Below, piece after piece: positions 1-6,286 of a stretch of 16,976 nt of DNA. The position numbers and the translations under genes were made by a program. Within the stretch, counting starts at the first letter, position 1. Every line of letters starts with the position of its first letter. Source of the DNA: Porphyromonadaceae bacterium UBA4277 (GTDB lineage: Bacteria > Bacteroidota > Bacteroidia > Bacteroidales > Muribaculaceae); NCBI GenBank assembly GCA_002395965.1, contig DGVT01000070.1, forward strand, positions 1 to 16,976. The letters run 5' to 3'. The notes under the pieces are model-generated. The model saw only the letters and a list, made by a program, of their open reading frames with translations. It was not told where the DNA came from and did not search any database.

Positions 1-127
1 AGTAAACGAGTAAACAAGTAAACGAGTAAACAAGCTGGCTGACGCCTGCAGTAGCTACGAGCTACAAGTGCGCAATGCGGCTCATTATTCATTATTCATT
101 ATTCATTATTCATTATTAATTAACCAA
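1..127. repeat. Mosaic intergenic repeat, copy A
   Basis: This stretch has three modules: tandem gtaaacgagtaaacaa-type units (1-34), a GC-richer middle (ctggctgacgcctgc onward), and tandem cattatt units (about 82-117). Its first 48 bases are the exact reverse complement of 8355-8402, and the rest matches 8243-8304 with several substitutions. It begins at the window edge, so its left end may lie outside. It directly precedes def and contains no ORF that I believe. I do not recognise the family. Confidence 0.8.
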
Positions 128-134
128 TTATTCC

Positions 135-704
135 ATGATACTTCCCATTTACCTATATGGTCATCCGGTGCTCCGCACCGATACCGAACTCGTTACTCCC
201 GACTATCCCGATCTGGCTCAGCTCATCGAGAATATGAAGGAGACGATGTATGCCAGCGACGGCATTGGTATAGCAGCTCCGCAGGTTGGCGTGAGTGTGC
301 GGCTGGTGTATATCGACGTTGATGTGCTGGCCGACGACATGCCCGAGCTTAAGGACGTGCGCATGGTTCTGATCAATCCCGAAATCACCATCGACGAGAG
401 TGTGCCCACCGTCTCGCGCGAGGAGGGGTGCCTGAGTGTGCCGGGCATACATGAAGCCGTTGCCCGCCATGAGAAGATTCACCTCAAGTGGACCGACGAG
501 AACTGGCAAACGCACGAGCAAGACATCGAGGGCTATTTGGCGCGTGTTGTGCAGCATGAGTGTGACCACCTGTTCAAGACGGTGTTTGTCGATCGCATTT
601 CACCCATTCGCAAGCAGCTCATCCGCACCAAGCTCAACAATATTGTCAAGGGAAAAGTGCATTGCAACTATCGCACGCGTGGTGTGAAACCTGCCCGCCG
701 CTAA
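135..704 (+). CDS. def: Peptide deformylase
   Basis: This cytoplasmic metalloenzyme removes the formyl group from the N-terminal methionine of new proteins. The three family motifs are present: GIGIAAPQVG (residues 43-52), EEGCLSVPG (96-104, metal ligand C99) and HECDH (141-145, ligands H141 and H145, catalytic E142). At 189 aa it has the usual length, and the C-terminal ISPIRKQLIRTKLNNI helix is what I expect in Bacteroidales deformylases. The ATG at 135 fits the family start MILPIYxYG. One oddity is that the residues after HECDHL are FKT, where the family normally has a conserved glycine two positions after the leucine. A mosaic repeat lies directly upstream and I see no clear promoter. The function is secure; the effect of the substitution is unknown. 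Confidence 0.95.
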   Translation: MILPIYLYGHPVLRTDTELVTPDYPDLAQLIENMKETMYASDGIGIAAPQVGVSVRLVYIDVDVLADDMPELKDVRMVLINPEITIDESVPTVSREEGCLSVPGIHEAVARHEKIHLKWTDENWQTHEQDIEGYLARVVQHECDHLFKTVFVDRISPIRKQLIRTKLNNIVKGKVHCNYRTRGVKPARR

Positions 705-729
705 GCCGGCAGCTGAAAGTGTTAAGACA

Positions 730-897
730 ATGGTAAAGGCCTCTTGGCGTCATTCAAGCTCTCAGAATCGTTTGAGCTCGACCGTGATAGGGGTAAAAAT
801 AAAAAGTGAAGGGACTCTCACGAGGGCCTTCACAAACCTTAAATCTAATACCATGAAAAACACACTTGCAAAAATAATAACTATTTTTGATAAGTAG
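730..897 (+). other. Leader-like region with unassigned 55-codon ORF
   Basis: The gene-free stretch 705-1004 holds an ATG-started ORF of 55 codons (730-897) with no family I recognise; it is rich in S, T and K. Inside it is a hairpin: GTGAAGG (806-812) pairs with CCTTCAC (827-833). A second in-frame ATG at 853 opens a 14-residue peptide, MKNTLAKIITIFDK. A TTTG (771-774) lies 19 bases before a TA-rich TAAAAATA, which would put transcription start near the hairpin, so 806-852 may be an mRNA leader rather than coding. The body of the original gene may have been lost. I do not call this a gene with confidence. Confidence 0.25.
882..889 (+). promoter_or_regulatory. Candidate -7 box for the guanine deaminase gene
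   Basis: TATTTTTG matches the Bacteroidetes -7 consensus TAnnTTTG exactly. No good -33 TTTG lies 19-21 bases upstream, so this is a weak call. If used, transcription would start near 896 and leave room for translation of guaD to begin upstream of the ATG at 1005. Confidence 0.3.
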
Positions 898-1004
898 AAA
901 ACTAATTTACAAGAAAATAGCAGATTGTCTGCGATATTTAACTAAAATTAGTAGATATAAACGAAAATTTAGAAATTTCAGAACAAGATCGACATTTTCT
1001 GCGT

Positions 1005-1448
1005 ATGGCATGCGACATAGCCGGCGAGAATATTGATCGTGGCGGTGGCCCCTTTGGTGCTGTGATAGTGAGAGATGGCAAAGTGATTGCTACAGGAGGC
1101 AATTCAGTAACCATCGACAACGACCCTACAGCGCATGCCGAGATCAACGCCATACGCCGTGCATGTGGCTTGACCCATAATTTCAAACTTGATGGCTGCG
1201 TGGTGTATTCCTCGTGCGAGCCGTGCCCAATGTGCCTGAGTGCACTTTACTGGGCGGGAGTGAGTAGGGTTTACTATGCCAACACACGCGATGATGCGGC
1301 ATGCATCGATTTCGACGACCTTTTTATCTATCAGGAGATTGCCAAGCCAAATCTGAACCGTAGCATACCCTGCATACATGTGGATGTCGAGCATTCGATC
1401 GACCATTTTCGCAAATGGGCCGAAAAAGCCGATAAAATAGAATATTAA
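1005..1448 (+). CDS. guaD: Guanine deaminase-type cytidine deaminase fold enzyme
   Basis: Probable zinc hydrolase that deaminates guanine to xanthine in purine salvage. The zinc site is complete: PTAHAE (H44 ligand, E46 proton shuttle) and CEPCPMC (C74 and C77 ligands). FDDLFIYQEI (103-112) and the C-terminal KIEY resemble B. subtilis GuaD, which ends KKEY, and separate it from tRNA-adenosine deaminase (TadA) and cytidine deaminases. The start is doubtful. The same frame is open back to 942, and the codons just before the ATG read EQDRHFLR, which completes the family's first helix (FLRMACDIA matches the FLKRAVTLA region of GuaD). The ATG at 1005 therefore probably lies inside the real protein. 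No in-frame ATG, GTG or TTG exists in 942-1004; ATA (957), ATT (975) and CTG (999) are the only near-cognate candidates. Confidence 0.85.
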   Translation: MACDIAGENIDRGGGPFGAVIVRDGKVIATGGNSVTIDNDPTAHAEINAIRRACGLTHNFKLDGCVVYSSCEPCPMCLSALYWAGVSRVYYANTRDDAACIDFDDLFIYQEIAKPNLNRSIPCIHVDVEHSIDHFRKWAEKADKIEY

Positions 1449-1541
1449 GGTCAGATAACTGGCCGATAACGGAAATTTAATGGCCATTATTGGAATTGCT
1501 ATTAAACCTCTTTCGCCTTGTTAAGTCAAAGGTTATGTGAT

Positions 1542-1573
1542 TTTGAATATTATTTTAGTGTAACATAATTTTA
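1542..1573 (+). promoter_or_regulatory. Probable promoter of the beta-barrel gene
   Basis: TTTG at 1542-1545 is followed after 20 bases by TAATTTTA (1566-1573), one base off the Bacteroidetes -7 consensus TAnnTTTG. Transcription would start near 1580, about 15 bases before the ATG. The -7 region overlaps two direct copies of ATTTTAGTGTAACA (1552-1565 and 1568-1581), spaced 16 bases apart. Confidence 0.4.
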
Positions 1574-1594
1574 GTGTAACAAAATTTTTTTATT

Positions 1595-2197
1595 ATGAAG
1601 AAAGTTTTTTTGATGCTTGCAGCAGCGCTGGTGAGCATGAGTGCAATGGCACAAGTTCAATTTGGTGCAAAGGTTGGTTTTGACCTGACTAACTTCTGGG
1701 GTAAGAATGTGGATCATGGCATGGCTCCCAACTATCAGATTGGTGCTTTGATGGAGTATAAGTTCAACGACAAGTTTGCCATCTCGCCCGAAGTCGTGTT
1801 TGCCGCTCAGGGTGGTAAAGGTGAGTTGAAACAAGGTGCCTATAAGTATAAGGAGACTTATAACGTCAATTATATTAACGTGCCCGTGATGCTCAAGTTT
1901 TACGTTTCACCCAGTTTTGCCATTGATTTAGGTCCCCAAGTAGGCTTCAATGTGTATAGCAAGCTGACATCCAAGCTCGAGGGTCAATCCGACGGTGTTT
2001 CGGGCAAAGTTGAGGAAACCGAAGATATGAAAGACATTACCAAGACAGTTGATTTCGGTGTGGGTCTGGGTGCTACCTACAGCCTTACCGAGAACGCATT
2101 CCTTCAGGCACGTTACACTATGGGCTTGACCAATGCGTTTAAGATTGGCGACGCAAAGAATAGTAACATTCAGATTGCCTTCGGCTGGAAGTTCTAA
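1595..2197 (+). CDS. Outer-membrane beta-barrel protein, porin family
   Basis: Small outer-membrane protein of the OMP_b-brl_2/PorT-like type common in Bacteroidetes. Residues 1-19 form a signal peptide with a likely cut at AMA|Q. The mature part alternates hydrophobic and polar residues as in an eight-stranded barrel, with the recognisable pattern ISPEVVFAAQGGKGE (about 62-76), then YINVPVMLKFY, then GPQVGF. It ends in phenylalanine (FGWKF), the usual recognition residue for barrel assembly. Its length of 200 aa is typical. It has its own promoter upstream and a strong hairpin terminator downstream, so it looks monocistronic. Specific cargo or function cannot be read from the sequence; many such proteins have none known. 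Confidence 0.88.
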   Translation: MKKVFLMLAAALVSMSAMAQVQFGAKVGFDLTNFWGKNVDHGMAPNYQIGALMEYKFNDKFAISPEVVFAAQGGKGELKQGAYKYKETYNVNYINVPVMLKFYVSPSFAIDLGPQVGFNVYSKLTSKLEGQSDGVSGKVEETEDMKDITKTVDFGVGLGATYSLTENAFLQARYTMGLTNAFKIGDAKNSNIQIAFGWKF

Positions 2198-2247
2198 ACC
2201 GAAGAATTTTTCCTACATTTACAGGCTAATATATTATACAAAGAGAG

Positions 2248-2277
2248 GGCGGATTGCTTGATGGCAGTCCGCCTTTT
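2248..2277 (+). terminator. Rho-independent terminator
   Basis: GGCGGATTGC (2248-2257) pairs with GCAGTCCGCC (2264-2273) through ten pairs, one of them G-T, around a six-base loop, followed by TTTT (2274-2277). It ends the beta-barrel transcript. It lies between convergent genes and could also slow transcripts leaving nth, though the minus side has no long T run. Confidence 0.85.
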
Positions 2278-2318
2278 ATCATAAGTGATTGTTTCGTGTT
2301 TTGGCCCACCCGTTGGGG

Positions 2319-2951
2319 CTATTTCTTTGAAAAGTGCTTGCACCAGTTGGTGAGCCGGCAGTTGAGACAGTCGGGGCGCTGAGCCTTGCACACGTAGCGG
2401 CCATGGAGCAAGATCCAGTGGTGCGCCTTGAAGCGCAGTTGCTCGGGGATGTGTTTTATGAGCTGTTTCTCTACCTCAAGCGGCGTTTTGCCATTTGCAA
2501 GACCGATGCGGTTTGCCACACGGAAGACGTGTGTATCGACCGGAATAGCGGCTTTGCCAAAGACCATGCCAAGCACTACGTTGGCTGTCTTGCGTCCCAC
2601 GCCGGGGAGCTGTGTGAGTTGCTCGATAGTGCCCGGCACCTCGCCATTAAACTCGTCAGTTAGCATTTGTGCCATCTGCTGCAAGTGCTGTGCCTTGCTG
2701 TTGGGGTAGGACACGCTTTTGATGTAGTGCAGAATATCATGGGCGGTGGCAGCAGCCATGGCAGCCGCAGTGGGGTAGGCATCAAGCAGCGCAGGGGTGA
2801 CCATGTTCACACGCTTGTCGGTGCATTGAGCCGACAGCATTACAGCAACCAGCAGCCCGAAGGGGCTGCTGTAGGTTAATTCGGTGGTTGGCTCGGGTTG
2901 AGTGCTCTGGAAATAGTTGAGCACTCCCTCATATCGTTCTTTTAATGTCAT
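2319..2951 (-). CDS. nth: Endonuclease III (DNA glycosylase/AP lyase)
   Basis: Base-excision repair enzyme that removes oxidised pyrimidines and cuts the abasic site. The helix-hairpin-helix LPGVGRKTA (115-123) carries catalytic K121, and PVDTHVFRVANR carries catalytic D139. Four cysteines, C188, C195, C198 and C204, show the exact C-x6-C-x2-C-x5-C spacing of the 4Fe-4S cluster loop. Its length of 210 aa is typical. It follows pheS on the minus strand with a TAATG arrangement in which the pheS stop and nth start share one base, so the two are probably translationally coupled. The ATG at 2951 gives the usual N-terminus. Confidence 0.97.
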   Translation of the reverse strand: MTLKERYEGVLNYFQSTQPEPTTELTYSSPFGLLVAVMLSAQCTDKRVNMVTPALLDAYPTAAAMAAATAHDILHYIKSVSYPNSKAQHLQQMAQMLTDEFNGEVPGTIEQLTQLPGVGRKTANVVLGMVFGKAAIPVDTHVFRVANRIGLANGKTPLEVEKQLIKHIPEQLRFKAHHWILLHGRYVCKAQRPDCLNCRLTNWCKHFSKK

Positions 2952-3988
2952 TAATGGGCGCTCTTAAACTCCTCGAGGAAGCGCACATCGTTCTCGCTGA
3001 ACATGCGCAGGTCTTTCACCATGTATTTTAGGTTGGTGATGCGCTCAATGCCCAGTCCGAAGGCGTAGCCGCTATATACCTTGCTGTCGATGCCGCTGGC
3101 TTCCAGTACATTGGGGTCCACCATGCCGCATCCCAGAATTTCCACCCAGCCGGTGTGCTTGCAGAAGCTGCAACCCTGTCCGCCGCACAGCATGCACGAG
3201 ACGTCCATCTCGGCCGAAGGCTCGGTAAACGGGAAGTAGCTTGGGCGCAGGCGTATCTTGGTGTCGGTGCCGAAAAGCTCTTGTGCAAAGTTGAGCAGCA
3301 CTTGTCGCAAGTCGGCAAATGTTACGCCCTTATCGATATACAGACCTTCGATTTGGTGGAAGAAGCAGTGGGCGCGCGATGTGATTGCCTCGTTGCGATA
3401 CACTCGGCCCGGGCAGATGATGCGTATGGGAGGCTTCTGTGTCTCCATGGTGCGCACCTGCACGCTGCTGGTGTGTGAGCGCAGCACGATGTTGCGTGCC
3501 ACGTTGTCCTTGTCCTGCTCTATGAAGAAGGTGTCTTGCATGTCGCGGGCGGGGTGGTCGGCTGCAAAGTTGAGTGCGCTGAACACGTGCCAGTCGTCTT
3601 CCACCTCGGGGCCGTCGGCCAGGGTGAAGCCTAAGCGCGAAAAGATGTCGATGATTTGCTTGCGCACCACCGATATCGGGTGACGGGTGCCAAGCTCGGC
3701 AGGAAATGCCGGGCGGGTGATGTCTATCTTGTTTTGCTCTTTGGCCTGAGCCTTGAAGTTTTCTCTCAGAGAATTAATCTTCTCGGTGGCGAGAGTCTTA
3801 ATCTCGTTTAGGCGCTGCCCGAGTTCGCGTTTCTGGTCGGCCGGGACACTCTTGAATTCGTTGAACAGTGCAGCCACTTCGCCTTTCTTGCTCAGATATT
3901 TTATGCGCAATTCCTCGAGTGCCGCTTCGTTAGAGGCACTGAGCTGGGCTAATTGCCCTTTCAGAGATTCTATTTTTTCTAATAACAT
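2951..3988 (-). CDS. pheS: Phenylalanine-tRNA ligase alpha subunit
   Basis: Catalytic alpha subunit of the alpha2-beta2 synthetase that charges tRNA-Phe. Residues 1-90 form the N-terminal helical coiled-coil arm. The class II core follows, with SHTSSVQVR (171-179), motif 2 around RIICPGRVYRNE (189-200) and motif 3 GLGIERI (311-317). A CxxC-x4-CxxC cluster (C265, C268, C273, C276; CMLCGGQGCSFC) matches the zinc-binding-like insert found in many PheS proteins. Its length of 345 aa is normal. pheT is not adjacent; nth is the next gene. The ATG at 3988 gives the expected N-terminus, with a -7 box close upstream. Confidence 0.97.
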   Translation of the reverse strand: MLLEKIESLKGQLAQLSASNEAALEELRIKYLSKKGEVAALFNEFKSVPADQKRELGQRLNEIKTLATEKINSLRENFKAQAKEQNKIDITRPAFPAELGTRHPISVVRKQIIDIFSRLGFTLADGPEVEDDWHVFSALNFAADHPARDMQDTFFIEQDKDNVARNIVLRSHTSSVQVRTMETQKPPIRIICPGRVYRNEAITSRAHCFFHQIEGLYIDKGVTFADLRQVLLNFAQELFGTDTKIRLRPSYFPFTEPSAEMDVSCMLCGGQGCSFCKHTGWVEILGCGMVDPNVLEASGIDSKVYSGYAFGLGIERITNLKYMVKDLRMFSENDVRFLEEFKSAH

Positions 3989-4013
3989 AGTCTTGTGTGT
4001 GAGATATATCGTG

Positions 4014-4021
4014 CAAAGTTA
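4014..4021 (-). promoter_or_regulatory. Probable -7 box of the pheS-nth operon
   Basis: Read on the minus strand this is TAACTTTG, an exact match to TAnnTTTG, lying about 25 bases before the pheS ATG. The -33 element is not convincing; the expected position falls in the repeated gaattatgaatta stretch. Confidence 0.5.
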
Positions 4022-4025
4022 CAAA

Positions 4026-4108
4026 TTAATTATGAATTAAGAATTATGAATTAAGAATTATTTGACTCGGGCGTCTTTATGAATTGTGAATTGTGAATTA
4101 TTTGACTC
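4026..4108. repeat. AT-rich tandem and direct repeats in the pheS-moxR gap
   Basis: The stretch contains runs of the unit GAATTATGAATTA with variants, and two exact copies of GAATTATTTGACTC at 4055-4068 and 4095-4108, 40 bases apart. It lies in the 319-base divergent gap between pheS and moxR (3989-4307). The rest of the gap holds the two promoters and a palindrome, and no gene that I can see. Confidence 0.6.
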
Positions 4109-4205
4109 AGCCTGCCTTGGTGAATCGGTTAAATAAAATTAGTAAATGCAGTGTGAAATGGTGTATTTAACATTTGTAACTTAAAAATCGTTATTTTAAC
4201 TTGCA

Positions 4206-4241
4206 TTTGTTGGGATGTAAGCAAGTAAAATGATAATTTTG
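4206..4241 (+). promoter_or_regulatory. Probable promoter of the moxR-bat operon
   Basis: TAATTTTG (4234-4241) matches the Bacteroidetes -7 consensus exactly. Upstream, TTTGTTG (4206-4212) offers a TTTG 24 bases away and a TTG 21 bases away as the -33 element. Transcription would begin near 4248, leaving a leader of about 60 bases that includes a GC-rich palindrome. Confidence 0.5.
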
Positions 4242-4257
4242 CACCACGTTTTGTGTG

Positions 4258-4271
4258 CGTGTGCGCACACG
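4258..4271. promoter_or_regulatory. Perfect GC-rich palindrome in the moxR leader
   Basis: CGTGTGCGCACACG is a perfect 14-base palindrome, 36 bases before the moxR ATG and just after the predicted transcription start. It stands out from the AT-rich surroundings. It could be an operator or a short leader hairpin; the sequence does not tell which. Confidence 0.4.
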
Positions 4272-4307
4272 ACTGCTAAACATTAATCTACCATACTTGA
4301 TAAAAAA

Positions 4308-5303
4308 ATGGCTGAAACAGTAAATATCCGTGAGTTGAACGACTTGATAGCAAGTCGCAGCAACTTTGTGAACATGATTAAGCAAGGCATGGACCAGTCG
4401 ATAGTGGGCCAGAAGCACCTTGTTGACTCGTTGCTGATAGCACTGCTGGCTAATGGCCACATCCTGCTTGAGGGTGTGCCCGGCCTGGCAAAGACGTTGG
4501 CAATAAAGACTCTTGCATCGCTCATCGATGCTCAGTTTAGTCGCATTCAGTTTACTCCCGACCTGCTGCCTGCCGATGTGATAGGCACGATGATGTATAG
4601 CATCCAGAAGGAGCGCTTTGAGGTGAAGAAAGGTCCGGTGTTTGCCAACTTTGTCCTTGCCGACGAGATTAACCGTGCGCCTGCCAAGGTGCAGAGTGCT
4701 CTGCTCGAGGCCATGCAGGAGCGTCAGGTGACCATCGGCGAGCAAACTTTCAAGCTCGACGACCCGTTCCTGGTGCTTGCCACGCAGAACCCCATTGAGC
4801 AGGAAGGCACTTACCCGCTGCCTGAGGCACAGGTCGATCGTTTCTTGATGAAAGTGATGATTGGCTACCCGTCGAAGGCCGAGGAAGCCGAGATCATACG
4901 CATGAACATCGCTCCCGAGCGCAAGCAGGTGCAGCCCATGGTCACTCCGGCCGATATTGTGGAGACTCGCGGCATCGTGCAGAAAATTTACATCGACGAG
5001 AAAATCGAGCGCTATATTGTAGATATTGTGTTTGCAACGCGTTTCCCGGGCGACTTCGGCCTGGCCGACCTTAAGTCGATGATTAGTTTCGGTGCTTCGC
5101 CACGTGCTTCGATCAACATGGCATTAGCTTCGCGTGCCTATGCTTTCCTCAAGGGGCGCGGCTATGTCATTCCCGAGGATGTGCGTGCCGTGTGCCACGA
5201 CGTGATGCGTCACCGCTTAGGGCTCAGCTACGAGGCAGAGGCCAATAATATCACAGCCGACGAAATCATCAACGAAATTCTCGACAAGATAGCAGTGCCC
5301 TGA
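4308..5303 (+). CDS. moxR: MoxR-family AAA+ ATPase
   Basis: Cytoplasmic ATPase of the MoxR family, whose members act with VWA-domain partners as chaperones that mature or remodel client complexes. Walker A GVPGLAKT (56-63), Walker B VLADE (116-120), the sensor 1 region LATQNPIEQEGTYPLPEA (157-174) and a sensor 2-type arginine in GASPRAS (R266) are all present. Its length of 331 aa is standard. It is the first gene of the bat operon, with an exact-consensus promoter upstream, followed after 60 bases by the DUF58 gene, which is the usual partner. Clients in Bacteroidales are not established. Confidence 0.95.
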   Translation: MAETVNIRELNDLIASRSNFVNMIKQGMDQSIVGQKHLVDSLLIALLANGHILLEGVPGLAKTLAIKTLASLIDAQFSRIQFTPDLLPADVIGTMMYSIQKERFEVKKGPVFANFVLADEINRAPAKVQSALLEAMQERQVTIGEQTFKLDDPFLVLATQNPIEQEGTYPLPEAQVDRFLMKVMIGYPSKAEEAEIIRMNIAPERKQVQPMVTPADIVETRGIVQKIYIDEKIERYIVDIVFATRFPGDFGLADLKSMISFGASPRASINMALASRAYAFLKGRGYVIPEDVRAVCHDVMRHRLGLSYEAEANNITADEIINEILDKIAVP

Positions 5304-5363
5304 TGCTGTGGCATGGTGTGAAATCATAACGATGAGAGTGTTGTAATCATTCTGTCAAAAGAA

Positions 5364-6233
5364 ATGGAACGCAATGAACTCCTCAAGAAGGTGCGCAAGA
5401 TTGAGATAAAGGCCAAGGGCCTGTCTCAGAACATCTTTGCCGGTGAATATCACTCGGCATTCAAGGGTCGTGGCATGACCTTCAGCGAGGTGCGCGAGTA
5501 TCAGTATGGCGACGACGTGCGCGACATTGACTGGAACGTGACGGCACGTTACGGCAAGCCCTATGTCAAGGTCTATGAAGAAGAGCGCGAGCTCACGGTG
5601 ATGCTTCTGATCGACGTGAGCGCGAGCCAGGATTTCGGCGCCGTGGGCGACGTGAAGCGCGAGGTGATGACGCAGGTGGCGGCCACGCTGGCATTCTCGG
5701 CCATTCAGAACAACGACAAGGTGGGCGTGATATTCTTCAGCGACAAGATTGAAAAATTCATCCCGCCGCAGAAGGGGCGCAAGCACATCTTGCTCGTGAT
5801 TCGGGAATTGCTCGATTTCAAGCCCGCAAGTGCCGGCACCGATATAAACCGGGTGTTGGAATACATGACCGGAGCCTTGAAAAAGCGCACCACCACATTT
5901 CTGGTGAGCGACTTTATAGATGCTCACGACTATGAAAAGTCGATGTCGATAGCTAATCACAAGCACGACCTGATAGCCGTGCAAGTGTATGACAAGCGCG
6001 AGGCCCAACTGCCCGATGTGGGCCTGATGCGCGTGCGCGATGCCGAGACCGGCCGTGAGCGCTGGATCGACACCGGCAGCCGGCGTGTGCGCCAGGCCTA
6101 CGACCGCTGGTGGTATGCCCGGCAGCAGCAGATGTCGGCTACCGTGCAGCGATGCAACGTGGACATGGTGAGCATTGCCACCGACGAAGACTATGTGAAG
6201 GCCTTGATGGCGCTTTTCCGACAGCGCGGCTGA
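5364..6233 (+). CDS. DUF58 protein with VWA-like domain
   Basis: Conserved second member of moxR-bat operons. The N-terminal DUF58 signature is clear: F-S-E-V-R-E-Y-Q-Y-G-D-D-V-R-D-I-D-W (40-57), then TARYGKPYVKVYEEER (60-75). It leads into a VWA fold with metal-site residues D84, S86 and S88 (DVSAS), T159 (GTD) and D183 (SDF). It has no signal peptide or membrane segment, so it is probably cytoplasmic and a MoxR partner. Its length of 289 aa is usual. Its molecular activity is unknown in the family. Confidence 0.92.
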   Translation: MERNELLKKVRKIEIKAKGLSQNIFAGEYHSAFKGRGMTFSEVREYQYGDDVRDIDWNVTARYGKPYVKVYEEERELTVMLLIDVSASQDFGAVGDVKREVMTQVAATLAFSAIQNNDKVGVIFFSDKIEKFIPPQKGRKHILLVIRELLDFKPASAGTDINRVLEYMTGALKKRTTTFLVSDFIDAHDYEKSMSIANHKHDLIAVQVYDKREAQLPDVGLMRVRDAETGRERWIDTGSRRVRQAYDRWWYARQQQMSATVQRCNVDMVSIATDEDYVKALMALFRQRG

Positions 6234-6286
6234 CACAATTAATGCAGCCCGGCCAAGCGCCGAGGCTGTTAACAAAGCATTATATA

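Noticed and set aside
1..48. Tandem gtaaac units considered as a CRISPR array
   Set aside because: The units are short and contiguous with no unique spacers, and no cas genes are nearby.
4191..4745. Minus-strand 184-codon frame over the start of moxR
   Set aside because: It is antisense to the Walker A region of moxR and covers the operon promoter. It has no family features.
5355..6275. Long open frame of 306 codons on the minus strand
   Set aside because: It is fully antisense to the DUF58 gene, which has clear family motifs. The minus translation is rich in H, L and V with no recognisable domain, as expected for a shadow frame in GC-rich coding DNA.
6110..6286. Upstream extension of the gene starting at 6287
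   Set aside because: It would overlap the end of the DUF58 gene in another frame and bury the signal peptide.
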